Of a stretch of 64,000 nucleotides of DNA, positions 25,800 to 37,342 are shown piece by piece (the first letter of the stretch is position 1; every line of letters begins with the position of its first letter). The position numbers and the translations under genes are program-made. Origin of the DNA: Oryza sativa Japonica Group. Its lineage: Eukaryota > Streptophyta > Magnoliopsida > Poales > Poaceae. The stretch covers positions 2,253,001-2,317,000 of the forward strand of contig NC_089035.1 in the NCBI RefSeq assembly GCF_034140825.1, written 5' to 3'. The notes beneath the pieces were generated by a model that was not told the DNA's origin, did not search any database, and saw only the letters and a program-made list of their open reading frames with translations.

Positions 25800-26050
25800 G
25801 GCGGGTAATTGCATTCGCGGCCGTGGTGGTGGAGAGCGCGCGGCCTTATCTCCTCCTCCTCACCTCGCTTCGGATTCGGAGGGAAATAGAAAAAAAAATC
25901 TTTCCTGCGGCCAGGATCCCACCCCTGCACGAATCTCAAAGCCGAAGCTACAAGAGGGGCATTTCCGTCAATAGCTAAATATATATCTTCCTCGACTCCG
26001 ACAAGAATAGGGTTCCACCGCCGCCGCCGCCGCTCGCCGGAGAGAGAGAG
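25800..26050. promoter_or_regulatory. 251-bp head-to-head promoter region, EGY2 / Cgi121
   Basis: This is the whole interval between the start codons of two divergent genes. It must hold both 5' leaders and both core promoters. The left part is CCTCCT-rich; a run of A lies at 25890-25897, and the right side has (CCG)n followed by gagagagagag just before the Cgi121 ATG. No clear TATA box is positioned for either gene (the ataaatatata near 25975 is possible), which fits a TATA-poor bidirectional promoter. Confidence 0.7.
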
Positions 26051-27806
26051 ATGAAGAGCTTCCCGGTTGCCGGAGGCCGCAGCGTCTCCCTCGGCCTCTT
26101 CTCCGACGTCTCCAACAGCTGGTACGCCACTCGCTGCCAATCTCCTTTTCCTCACCAATCGATTCTTCCACCGAGTTCTTGGTCCCAGCTACGAACTGTG
26201 GGGGTGATGAGAGGAAATATCTTGGCCTTCTCGTACTTGTCAGGGAGCTCCTCGAGCTGATGCAGTCAGGGAAGCTGGAGCCGGAGGTCGCATTCCTCAA
26301 CGCATCACTGGTACATACAATCGTCGCCATTGTCCCTTTCTGTATTCTACATCAGCAGTAGGACTCGATCGATCACTCGATGATTTCTTTGTATTTTATT
26401 TACATGTCGACTATGGCAGGTGCCGGATGTGTTCCCGGTTCTCGCGGCGGCGCACAAGGCGGTGGTGTCGCAGGGGAGGGAGTCTCTGACCACAAGAACT
26501 CTGCATTCGGAGCTCGTCTATAACTACTCCGGGTCTAAGCATGTGGGTAGTCTGGTCACCTATTATTTGTTCTTGTTCTAAAATGGTGAGATGAGATTGT
26601 GCTGATATGTGATTTGTTGATGGTTTTTGTGCTGTTTTTTTGGGTTTCAGATAACGGAGTCTTTGAAACGATGCGGAATCTCCGACGACACGAGTTATAT
26701 CCTTGCAGCTCGTTTTGATGCTTCGAATGAGGAGGTATTGTATTCGAGATAGGGATCTTAAGGAACTAAGTTCTAGTGCGTTAGTTGCTCGCGGAGTCGC
26801 TGTTGTTCATATTTAGAAGCCAGGACACCCTTTTAGCCAATAATGATATCTCCTTTTGAGTTGGCTAGCGTTAGTGGTTTCAGTGTCAATATATATTTTG
26901 AATCATCATATCTTGCCTGGATGTCACATTTCAATTCCATTACTGTGGGTGCAACAAGTCGGTTTTAAGGTTGCATGCATCACCAATTAGATTGACATAT
27001 AAAAGACATAGAATTGCTGAAACTTTCAAGTTATGGTGTTAACAGTACACTCTCTTTATGGGACCTTGAATCAAAAGATTGTGGTATTGACTTCTTACTT
27101 TCTTAGTGGATAACTTGAAGCATTTTTTTGTATTATGTATTTCTTTTTTTGCGAAGAATAAAGTATGCTATACATATCTCTGTATCCTGGTTTACACCTC
27201 TCACTTTTGCTGAGAAAACCAGCATTTTTACCAGACCAAAATTTACATGACAGGCTGCTCTGTTTAGATCCCTATGTGAGTTTTTGTGATTATGTGCTGC
27301 ATAATATGATAAAGAGAAGAAATTTTGAAATTCAGACGTGTTCTCTAACAGAGATTTAAACATACATCAAAATTACATACCCCAGTTATATGCATTGGAG
27401 TTTGTCACGAAATTGCTGTCCCGAAGAACTTGAGAGGCGTACTATCAATTTCTGTTTCCTATGCATTTTCTACGAGTTATTGTCCTTCTGAGTGAAGGAA
27501 TTCAAACAACCGTGATGTGAAAATTTTGCAATATGGCAGATAAAAGCTGTGGAGAAGCTCATCTGTGGCACTGAGATTGATCTAGCGGAACTGGAAACAA
27601 GAGCAAACCAGCCACAGATCCTGAAGGTTTTTAGTTGAACTTTGTGCTAATTATATGCTAATATGTTTTTCATATGATTTGTCCTGAATGTCACATTGTT
27701 TTCAATTTCCTATTGGCAGCATTATAAAATAACTCCCCAGGAACTATCAATATCTACACTGCCCGATGCAATTGTATGCAGGATTGCTGCTCGAGATGCC
27801 CTTTGA
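26051..27806 (+). CDS. EKC/KEOPS complex subunit Cgi121/TPRKB homolog
   Basis: The predicted 172-aa protein matches the small Cgi121 (TPRKB/CGI-121) subunit of the KEOPS complex, which supports N6-threonylcarbamoylation of tRNA adenosine 37 by binding Bud32/PRPK and helping recruit tRNA. Six exons are 26051-26121, 26244-26310, 26420-26542, 26651-26734, 27540-27626 and 27720-27806, giving 519 nt in frame. Recognisable parts are EVAFLNASLVPDVFPVLAAA near the N-terminus, TRTLHSELVYNYSGSKHITE in the middle (the conserved LHxEL-NxSxxxxI region) and SYILAARFD. The length matches the family. The protein ends CRIAARDAL. Expected location is cytosol and nucleus. Confidence 0.9.
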
Positions 27807-29594
27807 GGTCTTAACACTCATCATCAATAATTTTTTCCACCTATCTGCATTTATTTCTCTGATCAGACTCTGAGCATAAAATTCACCTCTCCTTCATAGT
27901 TATGCTTGTAGCATGTTATTTCGGGCTGTAACTTATGAAGTGTATAATAACAACATGTAGTTCTGGATGTTGTAGCTACTCAACTTTTTGCATACACATC
28001 AAAACACAGCAACAGTTGAATATCTGTGAGCTCATGGTATTCAGATTTGCGTGCAAGCAACCTGCGAGCATCTTACATTGTTGACTCACTCAAAAACCTA
28101 TCTTTCAGTGACATCACGGATCAAGATTGAAATCTGGGAGGCCTGGTGGTTTTTTGCACATGATGATGTGGTACCGGTATGTTTGTTACTGTATGATGAT
28201 GGTTGCTAGTACTACTGGACTACTGGTGCCTTGGGTTCACGTGCTGCTGGGACAGCGTTGCAGCTGTCGTTTCTGTCCAAGAGAAAAACATGGACAGAGA
28301 AGCTGGTAACCTGCCCGCCATTGCAGCTGTTACTGCAAATTCCAGTTCAATGTTTCTTTTGCATGATCCATCAATCTATCATGCATGTAATTTGAAATTC
28401 AAGAACCCCACTGGTTTTGTTTTTTGTTTTTTTGGCCAAAACACTCTGCTGTGTTCTGTTTGTTTTTGGAGTCTGTATGATGGTATCTGTCAGTATCATT
28501 ATCTTGCTCATCAGTTCGTCTATCAATTGGGACAACAGCCACCAAGTTTTATTTTGGCCCTGTATGTTCCTTTTTCATTTTGGTTCAAAAGGCATCTTAT
28601 TAATGTGTCTAAAAAAAGAGGGCATCTTAAATTGAAATCAGGTGGTTGCTAGACCGAAAAGGCCAGTTGTGATCTTGTCCTGTAGCTGTATGTTTTGGCG
28701 TTGCCTTTCCAGAGATGCCATGCCAACATGATGTAATCATCTCATTATGATATAAATCCGCCATAATTTATTCCTCTGTTTCCCTCTAAGTTACGTCCTG
28801 TACTAATCTTAATCGACCATGCAAAGCAAGAAGCAAGATTTATTACATGTAGAACAATTCAATATTTTTTTTGGCTGACTTCTTCTTATTAGCCAATAAA
28901 TGTAATTATTCGGGGGTGGAGCATGGTACTAATTATTGGCATAGAATAATTAGCTGATCCATTGGTACCAAAGACTTCCTGAGAATATACCTCGCACAAC
29001 ATGCGTAGACCACATGAAAATTTATCAGGATTCTCTCCCTTGACAATATAAAATATGCCAATTGCCATATCCTTTCTAATAACCTCCATATGTATTGGCA
29101 AAACTGTAAAAATGAAAAGAAGACATGTGACAGAGGTGAGTCTGAATTCCAACGGCTACAAATTTATCTTTGAGCACAAGTGGCCATCACCTGTGGAGTA
29201 TTTTCTTAAATAGTCACTCTCTTATCTCTCAAATTTTTCTCATCCCCAAGCATCTCACATCAAAGCACACAGATGCTGTTTTTGTTTTTTTGACACCACA
29301 CGGATGCTGTTTTAAAAGGACGCAGAACGAGAAATATTCAAAAAAAAAAAATTTGTAGGAGTACCATTGAGTCATTGACCATGCCTAGTTTACAACAACA
29401 TTATTTCCCCCTTAAAAAAAAGGCATTTTTAGTACTTGCCTATATTTAGCAAAATAGCCAGTGTTATAAAAAAAGGCATTTTTTGTAGGAGACATTTATT
29501 ACTTGCACATCACTGCAGATTTGGATGTAAAAAAAAAAGGTGAGAATGAGATCTCCACCCAATCATTGCAAAAGAAAAACTGCAATTTGGATTA
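27807..29594. other. 3' region of Cgi121 and intergenic spacer
   Basis: Past the stop codon there are no convincing exons. Open frames at 28127-28652 (+) and 28889-29152 (-) lack codon bias and any family signature. A few A- and T-runs lie at 29340-29560. Confidence 0.45.
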
Positions 29595-29834
29595 GAGCAA
29601 GTTTAATAGTATAGCCCACTACTAGCTCCAAATCATTTATAGTCAATGTAATAGCCAATTCATATAATAGTTGCTTACTATACTATACCTGGTCCCATCT
29701 GTCATACACACATTACGTTTTGGAGTCCGTGCTGCAGCTGGCTATAGATCTGTAGCCCGTTGCTCTTCTCTCTTTTCTTTTATCTCTTTAAAATATATTT
29801 ATAGCTGGCTTATAGGCTGCTACTGTATCTGCTC
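29595..29834. mobile_element. Tourist-like (PIF/Harbinger type) MITE upstream of the SQD2-like gene
   Basis: The ends gagcaagtttaatag and ctactgtatctgctc are imperfect inverted repeats, and TTA flanks both sides (29592-29594 and 29835-29837). A 3-bp TTA duplication is typical of PIF/Harbinger-derived Tourist MITEs. The 240-bp element ends about 170 bp upstream of the TATA-like box at 30007. Confidence 0.8.
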
Positions 29835-30006
29835 TTAGCTGAAGAAGAAGAAGAAAAAAAAAAGGCATATGCCTTGCAAAGTTCCCAGCTTGGTTCCCTT
29901 CCCTCCAATATTCTCCACCCCTCCCATGGAATATCCCCCACAATTCCCTACTCCCCAACTCCACACTCCAATCTCTTCCTCCTCTTCTTCTTCTTCCTCG
30001 CCTCGC

Positions 30007-30013
30007 TTATATA
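30007..30013 (+). promoter_or_regulatory. TATA box of the SQD2-like gene
   Basis: The sequence ttatata sits in a CT-rich promoter, 147 bp upstream of the start codon. It is followed by a pyrimidine-rich 5' leader (ctcctcctcctcttcc). Spacing suggests transcription starts near 30035-30045. Confidence 0.6.
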
Positions 30014-30159
30014 CGCGGCGTGTCGAGCTCCTCCTCCTCCTCTTCCTTGCTCCACCACAACACCGTCGACTCGAGGCGCACGCAAACGCCGGTAGCGAGG
30101 AGAAGGATTGCTTCTTCTTTTTTTTTTGTGTGTGTGCTGTGTTCTTGGGTTTCTTGGCA

Positions 30160-33100
30160 ATGGTGATTGGGGCCGAGATCAAGGACGAGATGGAGGAGGC
30201 GCCGCCGCTGCTGCTCGACGAGGCCGCGCGCCCTCGCCGCGTCGCGCTCTTCGTCGAGCCGTCTCCGTTCGCGTAAGGATTATTGACTTTTCTCTCTCTC
30301 TCTTTCTTGGGGTTTTGAGGGGTTTCATAGCTGGCCTTTGCACGCATTCTTGTCCAGATCGATGAGTCTGTTCACTACTTTCTTGTGGTTGCTTGGTTTG
30401 TCGAAAGAGTTTTTGGATCCTTCTCGGGTCTTGGGATTCGTGAAGATAGGACAAAAATGGAGTAAACTTCAGGTGAATTAAGTGTGGAGATTAAGGAAGC
30501 CAACCCCCAATTAGCTGATGAATTAGTATTATATTTTTTGATTAAGATGAATTAGTAGTAGTAAGGACGGGAAGCGAATTATTGCATTTTTCTTGCCTAA
30601 TATGAGCAGAGGAATGACCTATATTGTTCATTCTGGTTTGAATGTTTGATTCGTATTTTGAGCAAGTTTTCATCTTTCATGTTTCATGTTTGCAGTTACA
30701 TCTCTGGGTACAAGAACCGGTTTCAGAACTTCATCAAGCACTTGCGCGAAATGGGGGATGAGGTAAATTCAGCAAAAAGCTAGAAATGTTGAAAATTATA
30801 GGTTGCTAGTTTGTGACTTCATTTTGTACATGTCTTGTGCGTGCAGGTGATTGTTGTGACCAACCATGAGGGGGTTCCCCAAGAATTCCATGGTGCCAAG
30901 GTTATTGGTTCATGGAGGTAAACTCAAGATACTTCTTTCTACTTTTATATCTTAGGATATTAGCAGCTTAGGCAGTAGCTACTGAACTACCGAAGATCTC
31001 AAGACTTGTAAAACTACTGTTTCGAAAACGAAAATGGGGACCACCTAATGAGCACCAACACTGCAACAGAAACTTTAACTACCACAATTACGGTCTACTT
31101 CATGAACAGTTTAATTTCTAATTTAGTTGATACAGTTAGGGTTTAGGTCATTCCGTTAGTTATAGCTCAATTCATAAACCAATTCAAGTACCAGCTTCTT
31201 AAAATAATCTAGTTATATGAACTAGTAAATACAGTATACTAGATATCAAGCTTTGAAAAGTGGAAGCATCAGAATCTTTTTTGTTGAATCATATGATATG
31301 TAGTGCCTTTTGGTGGCCTATTATTGTGTTTACAGCTGTTTGCTCATCCTTTCCAGCTTTCCCTGTCCAATGTATGGAAAAGTTCCTCTCTCGCTGGCAC
31401 TCAGTCCTAGGATTATTTCGGAGGTTGCAAAGTTCAAGCCTGACATCATTCATGCATCCTCACCTGGAATTATGGTAATTTCATACTGACAACCAAGCTA
31501 ATCATCAAATATTGTCTACTACTTAACCACTAAATTTGATGCCTCTCTGTTGGACATACAGGTTTTTGGGGCACTTGCTATTGCTAAACTGCTCGGTGTC
31601 CCTCTAGTGATGTCCTATCACACCCATGTCCCAGTGTAAGTAAATACTGAATTATACTGCAACAGATTCTTTTTTTTCCTGGGCAATTCAGTAGTTTACT
31701 GTTCATATTTCATTTCAGGTTTTTTTATTGTAAAGTTTATGACCAACCATAAAAAGGGATTTGCATATATTATAGATGTATGTTGATATTTGATCGCCAT
31801 TTCCCAGTAAAAGCCTTTTAGCGGGTGGCAATACTGGAAGTATTATATGAACTATTTTGAGCTATTCATCATAGCTGTACTAATGTTTTTCCCCCTGCAG
31901 ATACATTCCAAGATATACATTTAGCTGGCTTGTAGAGCCAATGTGGCAAGTCATAAGTAAGCATTATACTCCCATTTCATTTATACTTTCATAAACAGTC
32001 AGATTTTTATGTGATGAAAACATTGATTCGATCCGGCAAACAGGGTTCCTTCATAGAGCTGCTGATCTAACATTAGTGCCATCTGTTGCTATCAGCAAAG
32101 ATTTTGAAACTGCCCATGTTATATCAGGTTGGTCCATATCTGTATTACATGTTCAGATCTTATTTTCTGCCTTCTTGGTATACACTGTGTACCCATGTCA
32201 ATATTATATATGTTACCTCCTTGTTCAGCTAATAGAATACGCCTTTGGAACAAAGGTGTTGATTCAGCCAGTTTCCATCCCAAGTTCCGCAGTCACGAAA
32301 TGCGAGTTAGACTAAGGTGGCATCATACTTCATTTCCCTCTGAATTTCCCGTGCATGGTTGAGATTAATTGCTTACATACACTTCTGCTATATATCTATT
32401 CTTTTCAGTGACGGTGAGCCTGAAAAACCATTGATAATCCATGTAGGACGCTTTGGGCGTGAAAAGAACTTGGATTTTCTGAAAACGTGAGCTATATACT
32501 TACTACACTTTGTGTTTTATGTGGTTTTTGACTTACTTTTGACAAACATGATTAACACCATATTTTTCTCTGTCTTGCACTAAATGTTCTTCGATCTAAT
32601 TTTGAATCATGACTGAGCAGGGTAATGGATAGGCTGCCTGGAGTAAGAATTGCATTTATTGGAGATGGACCATACAGGTATATCATATGTGGTTCCTTGC
32701 CATTTTATATACTATATCTTTTTTTTTCCTAAGCTTCCAGTTTGTCATGAACAGCGGCAGCTCAAAATTTATTGCATTGTCGGTTTACAGAAAATGTTCA
32801 TTGGACACCTTCGGTGAATCAATTACTTTGGGCTTTTTGCCACTAGTGTGCCTTACATGCTCTCTGCAATTACATGACAGGAGTGAGCTGGAGAAGATGT
32901 TTGAGGGGATGCCTGCCGTGTTCACTGGAATGATGCAAGGCGAAGAGCTATCACAGGCATATGCCAGCGGTGATGTTTTCGTGATGCCCTCGGAGTCCGA
33001 AACACTTGGTCAAGTAGTCCTGGAGTCCATGTCATCTGGAGTCCCGGTCGTTGCAGCTCGTGCTGGTGGTGTTCCTGATATAATTCCAGAAGATCAGGAA

Positions 33101-33385
33101 GGGAAGACCAGCTTCCTGTTCACCCCAGGAGACCTCGAAGACTGTCTTGGCAAGATTCAGCTATTGCTGACGGACAAGGAATTCAGAGACAACATGGGGA
33201 TGACGGCTAGAGCCGAGATGGAGAAGTGCGACTGGAGAGCAGCTTCCAAGAAGATCCGCAACGAGTTCTACAATGCTGCGATCTGGTACTGGAGGAAGAA
33301 GCGCGCAGAATTGATCAAACCGTTGCAGTGGCTGGCGCAGATGTTCCTACCAGCACCTGAGGTCAACAGAATCACACAACACTGA
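30160..33385 (+). CDS. SQD2-like glycosyltransferase (GT4 family), no evident plastid signal
   Basis: The predicted 436-aa protein is a GT4 glycosyltransferase closely resembling SQD2, the enzyme that transfers sulfoquinovose from UDP-sulfoquinovose to diacylglycerol to make the plastid sulfolipid. Eleven exons are 30160-30272, 30696-30762, 30847-30917, 31357-31474, 31562-31635, 31901-31956, 32044-32127, 32229-32316, 32409-32486, 32621-32677 and 32881-33385. Landmarks are the N-lobe VALFVEPSPFAYISGYKNRF, then VVTNHEGVPQEFHGAKVIGS, SYHTHVPVYIPRYTFSWLVE, the donor-site region IIHVGRFGREKNLDFL, and the EX7E motif in SESETLGQVVLES. Residues 1-25 are acidic and unlike a transit peptide, and the protein is shorter than plastid SQD2 (about 510 aa). 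It may act outside the plastid or on another acceptor, as proposed for some rice SQD2 paralogs. The start is the first ATG of the mRNA region. Confidence 0.9.
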
Positions 33386-33906
33386 AGCCTCAAGGGGATG
33401 CTTCTGCAGCCATGATCCGGTCCTTGTAAATTTCTGATCTATAGTGCAGTGTCAATAGGTGAGATAGTTCCTCTTTTTTTTGTATGGAATTGGAATTGTG
33501 AATGGTATGGCAAAGCCATTTGTTGCCTGTATTGTTGTAGTGGACAATGTGTTGCCTTGTTGGGACATGATGTGATGAACTGTATTTGATTATAATCCAC
33601 GGCATCAACACATCAAGATGCTATTGTGCACGCAATGAAAAGTTTGGTATCAACTCTTGAGATGCTGAACTTTCTCAGCTTATCTGCTACTCTGAATGTC
33701 AGATTATTTTGCCTGGGAATGGAATAATAGGAGGGAACAACAACATCTGAATATCTTCAGAAACTTGAGTCGTCTGTATCAGTGCATGAACTTTGATGTC
33801 CATATGATGCTGTGACAGGCTATCTTTCATACTAACCAGTATGTATCTGAGATTTTGGTTGTTTAAATAAGATCATATATAAATGTTTTGGTTGAAAACC
33901 AACAAG
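33386..33906. other. 3' UTR of the SQD2-like gene and spacer
   Basis: This is AT-rich non-coding sequence following the stop codon; no independent gene is seen before the tRNA. Confidence 0.5.
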
Positions 33907-33978
33907 GTCGTTGTAGTATAGTGGTGAGTATTCCCGCCTGTCACGCGGGTGACCCGGGTTCGATCCCCGGCAACGGCG
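33907..33978 (+). tRNA. tRNA-Asp (anticodon GTC)
   Basis: A 72-nt tRNA can be folded by eye. The acceptor arm is GTCGTTG pairing with CAACGGC, then discriminator G. The D arm region is TAGTATAGTGGTGAGTA, with A-box TAGTATAGTGG. The anticodon arm is CCCGCCTGTCACGCGGG with anticodon GTC at 33940-33942. The T arm is CCGGGTTCGATCCCCGG, which contains B-box GGTTCGATCC. There is no intron. A T-run (ttttttttt) begins at 33981, the expected RNA polymerase III terminator. Confidence 0.97.
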
Positions 33979-33989
33979 TCTTTTTTTTT
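33979..33989 (+). terminator. Pol III T-run terminator of tRNA-Asp
   Basis: Nine consecutive T residues follow two bases after the tRNA 3' end. Confidence 0.85.
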
Positions 33990-33991
33990 GT

Positions 33992-34309
33992 CTCTTTTTA
34001 AAAAATATACTCACCCTTTGTTTCATGTCTTTTAAAATTTTAAAATACATTCACCTTTGGTACTCAACCAAGATATTTCAGATATTTATAGCTTTGCTGC
34101 AGGAGGGAAAGAAGCATTCTTCATCATCATCTTCTTAAAACTCAAGTTGCCTCTTTTTTAAAAATTATATTCACCTTTTGTTTCATGTCTTTTTAAAATT
34201 TAAAATACATTCACCTTTGGTACTCAACCAAGATATTTCGGATATTTCTAGCTTGCTGCAGGAGGGAAAGAAGCATTCTTCATCATCATCTTCTTAAAAC
34301 TCAAGTTGC
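33992..34309. repeat. 159-bp tandem duplication downstream of tRNA-Asp
   Basis: Two adjacent units (33992-34150 and 34151-34309) are nearly identical apart from a few substitutions and single-base changes in A/T runs. Each contains tttcatgtct, cattcacctttggtactc and gaagcattcttcatcatcat. No open frame is conserved. Confidence 0.9.
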
Positions 34310-36193
34310 ACCTTCCTTTATCTTCTCCTTGATGGTTCTAGTTGTTCATGACTCATGATGAATCATACTAAGTTTCCTTTCTATCTCCTACTCCGTATAT
34401 GCAGAGTTGGACCTGAAGATGACATGTTTCCCTTGTTACAAATAAAACTTCAGATTGTGATTCTGAAGCAATCTATAGACAAACAGAGGAAACACCGCAT
34501 CTAAATTGAAGTTGCTAATGACAAGTTACTGACCAAGCATGCAAAATCATTTTTGCTTTCTTGCACATGACATGTTGCACGTCTGCATGTGCCTGCATAA
34601 GCTGAACCTGGCTTTCAGTTCCATCAGTAACAGTGGTGTGAACCTGCCCCTTTTTTTTTTTTTGTTCCTACCCTTCCCTGATAAGATCAGTGAAGAACCA
34701 GATGGCCTTCCAAGTTGCCCTTTTCAGCATCAAAGCCAGGGCATCTATGACGTCCTGTAATGCCAGGAAAGCAAATCTATCTTGTAGCTTTGCTCAATCA
34801 TGCATTGCCACTACATGCCTATTAAAATTTATCTCTTGCTCTTCTGTGCTTTGGTGGTCTACTGTTAATTGGCCTTACCTAGATGGCAAAGAGGAAGCAG
34901 AACAGTGGAAGCTTAATCTGTCTGCCAACATCTGTGATTGCTCTGAAAACCTTGTGCAAAAATGCAGACTGTGGGGGAGAGATCAGACCTCTTTTTTTTT
35001 TCTCCACAACCCACAAGTTGTGTGAACTGTGTATGATGTGTTGTTTCTATCACCAAATGAAATAATGTTTAAGATTGTTGTTATAAATCTTGTTTCAATC
35101 AGTATTTTAAGGGAAAGAAAAGGAGGAAGGTTATGTTGCCCTGAAAGGTGGAAGCAAACAGTAGCTAAATAGTAACAGTGACAAACTGTGAATGATATTG
35201 CGCCCTGTCACTTCTTGCATCAGGGATTGCCACTACCAAATCTTCTTTAACAACTTTGTTCTTGTTAAACTCAATCTAGATGGCCAAGTAATGATCACCT
35301 TCACCTATTTTAATAAGCCTTTAGTTTTCTTAATCTAGATTTTTTTTTCCAGTTGGCAAACCCAGAAAAGAACAACAAATCAGTCCATCTTACTGCATCT
35401 GTTGACTGTCCAATTTAGATTCTGGCTTCTACAACCTTGACAGCTGCAGTTCTTCAGAACACATGATCACCTTGTGTGCATCAGAAAGGTTGCCACCTTT
35501 TGATCTGAAGAATGGATGCAAAGGGTCCATTCAGTCTGACACTGTAGCTGTTATCCCTGTCAATTTGGTGGCTGGTGATTGTGACCTTTCTTGGAGAACT
35601 GATTCATTCTAGGCTGTGTTCTTCCCCCAGTTTTCTCAACTCACCTCTCTCCATAGTACTACTAGTATTTTTCTTTCAATCTCTTTGTAGAAATACTTCA
35701 CTCACACAAAACACAAGGCTCTGACGGCTAATAAATATCTGAAACTTATACTAATAAGGTAAGGGTCTGAAGAAAGTTTCAGCAAAAGAGTCACTTCCAA
35801 TTGACATTAAGGTGTAAGGGATGTTCTGCACGTCGTCTACCGATTGGCCATGCTTCCGTGACACTGAAGATATTGTCAAAATGACAAAGTACATGGAAAA
35901 AGATACATTCTTTATGGCCCCAAAGAAGATCAGCATCAGAAGCTGTGTTCCATTCCATGGGCGAAAAATGGGTTGTTAAGTGTTAACTAAATCGTTTGAT
36001 GCTGGAGTGGAACATCAGGTGACATGGAAAAGCCAGTAGTATAGGCCTGAAGAATTTCAAGCAGCAGCAACCACATGAGACCAGAAGGTTCTATGCAACA
36101 GTGCCTTCCATCATCAGAGAGTGAGTGGCCACTTTGTTTTTGCCCTGCAATTTGCAAAGTGAGGAGGCAGGGCAGAGAAGAAAAGCAGAAGCA
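34310..36193. other. Intergenic spacer
   Basis: No recognised gene. A minus-strand open frame at 35751-35936 has a hydrophobic stretch (MYFVILTIS) but no family match that I know. Several short plus-strand frames at 34539-35065 look like chance. Confidence 0.4.
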
Positions 36194-36410
36194 CTCTCTC
36201 TGTTCCAAAATGTAAGCATTTCTAGAGGTTTTCACGAGAATTAGGGAAGTGGGGTGAAATTGAATGGTGAAAGGTTATGATTGGTTGAGAAGAGAAAGTA
36301 TACGAAGAAATTAAATAGAGGATGGTTGAGATGAAGGGGTAGGTGGAGAAATAATTACATTTTACCACAAATTTGAACTCCAAAAATAACTACATTTGGG
36401 AAGGAAGGAG
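36194..36410. mobile_element. Stowaway-like MITE, same subfamily as 13089, inverted
   Basis: It begins ctctctctgttccaaaatgt and ends acatttgggaaggaaggag, followed by TA. The interior reads ggttatgattggttgagaag, the reverse complement of the caaccaatcac phrase in the 13089 element. Confidence 0.65.
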
Positions 36411-37342
36411 TAGGCAACATTTGGGCATTTTCAATGCTGCTCCCTGATCTATTCTTTACTGTTGTCACAAAGATCTGTCTCATATCTGAGATGCCTTTCT
36501 CAAGGAGGGAAATAATAACAGGGCCAAAAAGAAGGGGGAAAAAAGAATTATAAAGTTGATGGAAAAGGGGGCAGAGAAAGCATGAGATGCCAAGTTAGTG
36601 CAACTCTGACTCATTACCAATCTCATTTTTGGTGGAAGTAGCATCATCAATAGAGCCACAGAAGAATACAGTATAGGACTTAATTGCACACAAACAACCA
36701 AAGGTCAAGCAACAGAATTAAAAAAAAGAAGTTATTATTTTATTATAAAAATGAAGCTACAAACAAGAAAAGTTGACTAGATGAGCAACTGAAAGTAGTA
36801 ATAATGCTGAATGACTCAGAGCAAACTTATTTTCCGTTTATCCAAATAAATTCTATGCAAACATCAAATGGGGGGAGCACCAATGAGCAAATTGATAGAA
36901 CTGTGGATAAGTATGTGTGAAGTACAGCATGATCTGAAACCCCTCAATCAGATGGCAACCGGTGTTTCTCAGTGCATCACTGACCAGAAGAACATAGTGA
37001 ATAGAATTCTCCTCATCCACCTCACAAAAGCTGGATCCATGATTGAATACAAAGTCCACTTCATGCATGATCAGTGTTCAGCACTAGCAGCAATCACTGT
37101 CTGAAAATACCACCGGCATCAAGTTCTTGACGTTCGTTTCGTTACATTCTCAGTATTGCCAACAATTATGGATCACAGGTTATCAGTCACCAACATGGCA
37201 CAAAGATCCCTCCACACCCCCTCTGTTATGTTCCGAAAAATTCCCCATAATTAATTACTTCAATACAGGTAGTGATGAAGCTACAAGCAGGGCAATATTA
37301 CACTAGACATCTGATCCATGGTGCTGCCTGGATTGGTTTCAT
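36411..37342. other. Spacer and 3' UTR of the MYB gene
   Basis: No coding feature is recognised. The right part probably includes the 3' UTR of the minus-strand MYB gene. Confidence 0.45.

Noticed and set aside
28889-29152. 87-codon minus-strand frame
   Set aside because: Isolated, no family signature, AT-rich surroundings; likely chance.
35751-35936. 61-codon minus-strand frame with a hydrophobic stretch
   Set aside because: It looks partly protein-like, but it is short, isolated and unmatched to any family I know.
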